34,077 nt of DNA from an uncultured Woeseiaceae bacterium (GTDB taxonomy: Bacteria; Pseudomonadota; Gammaproteobacteria; Steroidobacterales; Woeseiaceae), in contig CALZMQ010000071.1 of the NCBI GenBank assembly GCA_945788625.1, forward strand, positions 1-34,077, read 5' to 3'. A program made the translations under genes and the position numbers. The notes below the pieces were generated by a model. It worked only from the letters and a program-made list of their open reading frames with translations. It had not been told where the DNA came from and searched no databases. How positions within the stretch are numbered: position 1 is the first letter of the stretch; the number at the start of each line of letters is the position of its first letter. Of this stretch, positions 32,270-34,077 are shown piece by piece.

Positions 32270-32328
32270 GCCCTGAAGCGGCATCAAGGTAAAGGCTTCG
32301 GCCTGCGGTTCGAATCCGCTCCCGGGCG
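32270..32328 (+). ncRNA. tRNA-like RNA with UUCG tetraloop in place of an anticodon arm
   Basis: Starts 3 nt after the CCA of the preceding tRNA-like element. A canonical T arm is present at 32305-32319 (GCGG, loop TTCGAAT, CCGC). The 5' strand GCCC (32270-32273) pairs with GGGC (32324-32327) as an acceptor-like stem. The middle has a D-loop-like AAGGTAA followed by AGGC-TTCG-GCCT (32293-32304), a UUCG-capped hairpin exactly where an anticodon arm would be. It cannot decode any codon. Bacterial Y RNAs such as Salmonella YrlA also carry a tRNA-mimicking module. The fold is my hand-made inference. Confidence 0.4.
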
Positions 32329-32647
32329 AGGATATCGCCCTCCCCGCGTCCACTGTCGGCGACGACGTTCAACCTTCCGTAAGGAAAACCGAGCGATCCG
32401 AGCAGCAATTCTGTAGCCGATCGGTGTTTCGCCAGGCTGATCCAGCAGTTTGTCCACGCAACATCTGCCCGACTCTCGTGACGGCCTCGGCCGACGCAGG
32501 AGATCGGATCGAAGCTGCGCGCACAGGTTGCCCGATCGACCGGCGCCATTGGTCCGCAGCATCGTTGTGGCAGTGGATGCTCATTTTTTCATACCCAGTC
32601 AAGAACGACTGGGATGCATCGCTATGTAACTCGTTATATCAAACCCA

Positions 32648-32660
32648 AAGGAGGTGATCC
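32648..32660 (+). promoter_or_regulatory. 13-nt match to the complement of the 16S rRNA 3' end
   Basis: AAGGAGGTGATCC is the exact complement of the terminal GGATCACCTCCTT of bacterial 16S rRNA. It is far longer than a working Shine-Dalgarno site and has no ATG or GTG at the right distance: the only GTG is inside it. The slipin ATG is 58 nt downstream with its own AAGGAG. It may be a ribosome standby site or a sensor of anti-Shine-Dalgarno status. Confidence 0.55.
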
Positions 32661-32718
32661 GTCTGAAAACACTCGCCCGCTTAACCGCGGTTTTTCAATT
32701 CATGAAGGAGAACGTATT

Positions 32719-33861
32719 ATGCTGTTCACTCAAAAGTTCATCGTGCGCAAGCACGAACGCGGTCTCCTGTTTAAGGACGGAGACTTCATCGAGTTCCTGG
32801 CACCGGGAACTTATCATTACCGTGGCCTGCGTCGTCGCTACGAGGTAGAGCGCTACGACCTGTCGAATGCTGTGTTCGAGCACCGCCTGGCTGATTACCT
32901 GGTCGAGGCAGAACGCGCCGAGATCGATCGCCTGTTCTACGTCGCTGAAACCAACGTAGATGAAGTTGCGCTGGTGTATGTCAACGAGCACATTGCGACG
33001 GTACTTGGCCCGGCAGAGCGCATGCTTTACTGGAAGGGCGTGGTGAAGGTTCGCACCGAACGTTATGACCTCAATGAGGGAATTAAACTCAATGCGCGCC
33101 TGAGCAAACGTCTCGTGATCGGCAGTGATGCACGCGTGCTCGCCATCGCTGATGCGGCGGTCTACGCGCGTATTGTTCCGCACGGCCACGTGGGCCTGCT
33201 GTACGTGGACGGTGAACTCACCGATACCCTTGCAGCCGGCCTGCACGCCTACTGGAACGTTAGCCACGCCGTTAACGTGGAGCTTGTGGAGCTGCGTATC
33301 AAAGCGCTGGAAGTTCAGGGTCAGGAAATCCTGACCAAGGACAAAGTGGCGCTACGCATCAACGTAACCGCTACTTACCAGTACGTTGATGCGGCGAAGG
33401 CAGTGCGCGCGGCTAAAGATCCGCTGGATCTGCTCTACAAAGAGATCCAGTTCGGTCTGCGTGCGGCTGTCGGCACCCGCAAGCTGGATGCGCTGCTCGA
33501 GGACAAGACTGCGATCGACCGCGACATCGCGGAGCACCTCGGCGAGCGTTTTGCTGAGATCGGCGTCAGCATCATCAGCGTAGGCGTCAAAGACATCATC
33601 CTGCCCGGCGACATGAAGGACCTGCTGGGCAAGGTGGTTGAAGCCGAAAAAGCGGCACAAGCGAACGTTATTCGTCGCCGCGAAGAGACCAATGCAACCC
33701 GTTCGCTGCTGAACACCGCGAAAGTGATGGAAAGCAACCGCGTGGCACTACGTCTCAAAGAGCTGGAGACTCTCGAGAAGGTTACCGAAAACGTAGGCAA
33801 CCTGTCTGTCGTGGGTGGTCTCGACGCTCTGCTGAATGGACTGGTTAACATCAAGCAGTGA
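32719..33861 (+). CDS. slipin / SPFH (band 7) family protein
   Basis: A 380-residue stomatin-like protein. The ATG at 32719 has AAGGAG 8 nt upstream. The N-terminal half has a divergent first lobe (FIVRKHERGLLFKDGDFIEFLAPGTYHY). The SPFH domain follows from about residue 155: HGHVGLLYVDGELTDTLAAGLHAYWNVSHAVNVELVELRIKALEVQGQEILTKDKVALRINVTATYQYVDAAKAV. A charged coiled-coil C-terminus comes next (GKVVEAEKAAQANVIRRREETNATRSLL). There is no obvious N-terminal membrane hairpin, so it may be a peripheral oligomer. Many Arg codons are CGT and Leu codons CTG, compatible with high expression. From memory, slipins of this type occur beside rtcB-type RNA repair genes in some gammaproteobacteria; no rtcB is visible here. 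The flanking tRNA-like elements are the notable context. Confidence 0.88.
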   Translation: MLFTQKFIVRKHERGLLFKDGDFIEFLAPGTYHYRGLRRRYEVERYDLSNAVFEHRLADYLVEAERAEIDRLFYVAETNVDEVALVYVNEHIATVLGPAERMLYWKGVVKVRTERYDLNEGIKLNARLSKRLVIGSDARVLAIADAAVYARIVPHGHVGLLYVDGELTDTLAAGLHAYWNVSHAVNVELVELRIKALEVQGQEILTKDKVALRINVTATYQYVDAAKAVRAAKDPLDLLYKEIQFGLRAAVGTRKLDALLEDKTAIDRDIAEHLGERFAEIGVSIISVGVKDIILPGDMKDLLGKVVEAEKAAQANVIRRREETNATRSLLNTAKVMESNRVALRLKELETLEKVTENVGNLSVVGGLDALLNGLVNIKQ

Positions 33862-33870
33862 TTCGGCACC

Positions 33871-33899
33871 TGTGGGAGCGGCAAGATGCCGCTCCTGCA
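33871..33899. repeat. REP-like hairpin after the slipin gene
   Basis: TGTGGGAGCGGC (33871-33882), loop AAGAT, GCCGCTCCTGCA (33888-33899): a 12-bp stem with two G-T pairs, same GGAGCGGC core as the pair at 31457-31531. No T-tract follows. It begins 9 nt after the slipin stop codon. Confidence 0.75.
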
Positions 33900-33913
33900 T
33901 CCTCTTACATCAT

Positions 33914-33992
33914 GGCCGTCTGACGGGAATTTGGCATACCTACCTGTCTTAGAAACAGGTGTTTCTCGGTTCGACTCCGAGGGCGGCTACCA
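33914..33992 (+). tRNA. tRNA-Leu-like element (UAG) lacking the long variable arm
   Basis: Encoded CCA at 33990-33992 and discriminator A. The acceptor pairs GGCCGTC with GGCGGCT (two G-U pairs). The D arm has the leucine-type 11-nt loop AATTTGGCATA on a 3-bp stem. Anticodon stem CCTGT/ACAGG with loop CTTAGAA gives anticodon UAG (Leu, CUA codons). The T arm CTCGG-TTCGACT-CCGAG is perfect. Unlike all normal bacterial tRNA-Leu, the variable region is only 5 nt (TGTTT), so it combines a class II D arm with a class I variable loop. It starts 15 nt after the REP hairpin behind the slipin gene. Confidence 0.7.
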
Positions 33993-34019
33993 CTATCGCG
34001 GGCCTTGGGGGGCTCCGAA

Positions 34020-34077
34020 CTACAGGCCGAGTTGCTTACGAACCTCGTCTTCGAACGCCTTGCCACGATCCATGCTG
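34020..34077 (-). CDS. C-terminal end of an unidentified minus-strand gene
   Basis: On the minus strand, 18 codons enter from the right edge (SMDRGKAFEDEVRKQLGL) and end at TAG (34020-34022). The amphipathic, charged sequence looks like a genuine protein end, and the plus strand offers nothing coding here. Too short to assign a family. If real, this gene is convergent with the slipin and Leu tRNA-like element. Confidence 0.4.
   Translation of the reverse strand, partial: SMDRGKAFEDEVRKQLGL

Larger units (their letters stand above)
31279..32718 (+). other. 1.4-kb non-coding, hairpin-rich region upstream of the slipin gene
   Basis: No ORF here has family resemblance or a supported start. Instead there is a chain of strong local hairpins: 31382-31402 (8-bp stem), 31457-31531 (REP pair), 31552-31565, 31636-31653 (CCGAGC/GCTCGG), 31839-31855 (GTTGGC/GCCAAC), 31898-31926 (12-bp), 32015-32027, 32040-32054 (GCTGGC/GCCAGC) and 32594-32613 (CCCAGTC/GACTGGG). 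It also holds a boxA and three tRNA-like elements. This density suggests one or several structured RNAs transcribed on the plus strand, probably reading toward the slipin gene. I could not find the promoter that would drive it past the terminator at 31278. Confidence 0.5.

Noticed and set aside
32641..32665. Possible 3' end of a 16S rRNA gene on the minus strand (GGATCACCTCCTT)
   Set aside because: Only 13 nt match; the preceding helix 45 sequence and the rest of 16S are absent, so it is treated as an mRNA leader feature.
31279..32718. Sigma54 promoter (GG-N10-GC) upstream of the slipin, as in rtcBA operons
   Set aside because: Several TGGC occurrences were checked, but none has TTGC at the required spacing.

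Overview
The window is about 34 kb of GC-rich chromosomal DNA. It most resembles a free-living gammaproteobacterium on the Xanthomonadales, Nevskiales or Woeseia-like side. That placement is inference from gene content and order: rsmB-DUF4390-ntrY-ntrX, fmt-def, then LysM-dprA-smg-topA-tsaC-hemF. No rRNA or marker comparison could be run.

Layout. 1-5.1 kb is mostly minus strand: the start of an HNH endonuclease running off the left edge, the proton-translocating transhydrogenase pntAB, and a tight operon of ECF-type sigma factor, DUF3619 membrane protein, small secreted protein and DUF3106 protein. 5.2-11.0 kb (plus) holds priA, argS, a SPOR-domain membrane protein and a CapA-like lipoprotein. 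11.0-11.3 kb carries a non-coding element bounded by perfect 28-bp inverted repeats. 11.3-18.4 kb (minus) holds def, fmt, rsmB, a DUF4390 protein and the NtrY/NtrX two-component pair. 18.6-25.5 kb (plus) holds the LysM protein, dprA, smg, topA, tsaC and hemF. 25.6-30.9 kb (plus) holds a secreted TonB-C/TPR-like protein, an AhpD-type enzyme, a large secreted subtilase and an XRE regulator.

30.9-34.0 kb is unlike the rest. It starts with a strong, rRNA-like promoter that reads a 59-codon ORF into competing hairpins and an intrinsic terminator. Then come 1.4 kb of non-coding, hairpin-rich DNA with a near-perfect rrn-type boxA. Within or near this are four tRNA-like elements, each abnormal in a different way: a Val-like one with a broken T arm, an Asn-like one with an 8-nt anticodon loop, one with a UUCG tetraloop in place of an anticodon arm, and a Leu-like one without the long variable arm. 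They surround a strongly translated SPFH/slipin gene whose leader carries a 13-nt match to the complement of the 16S rRNA 3' end. REP-like hairpins of one family lie on both sides of the slipin. This is the best candidate for an undescribed system, possibly sensing or decoying RNA damage; that function is speculation.

Two junctions look as if short deletions removed the start of the downstream gene: argS/SPOR and dprA/smg. NtrX has a degenerate AAA+ domain without the sigma54-contacting GAFTGA loop.
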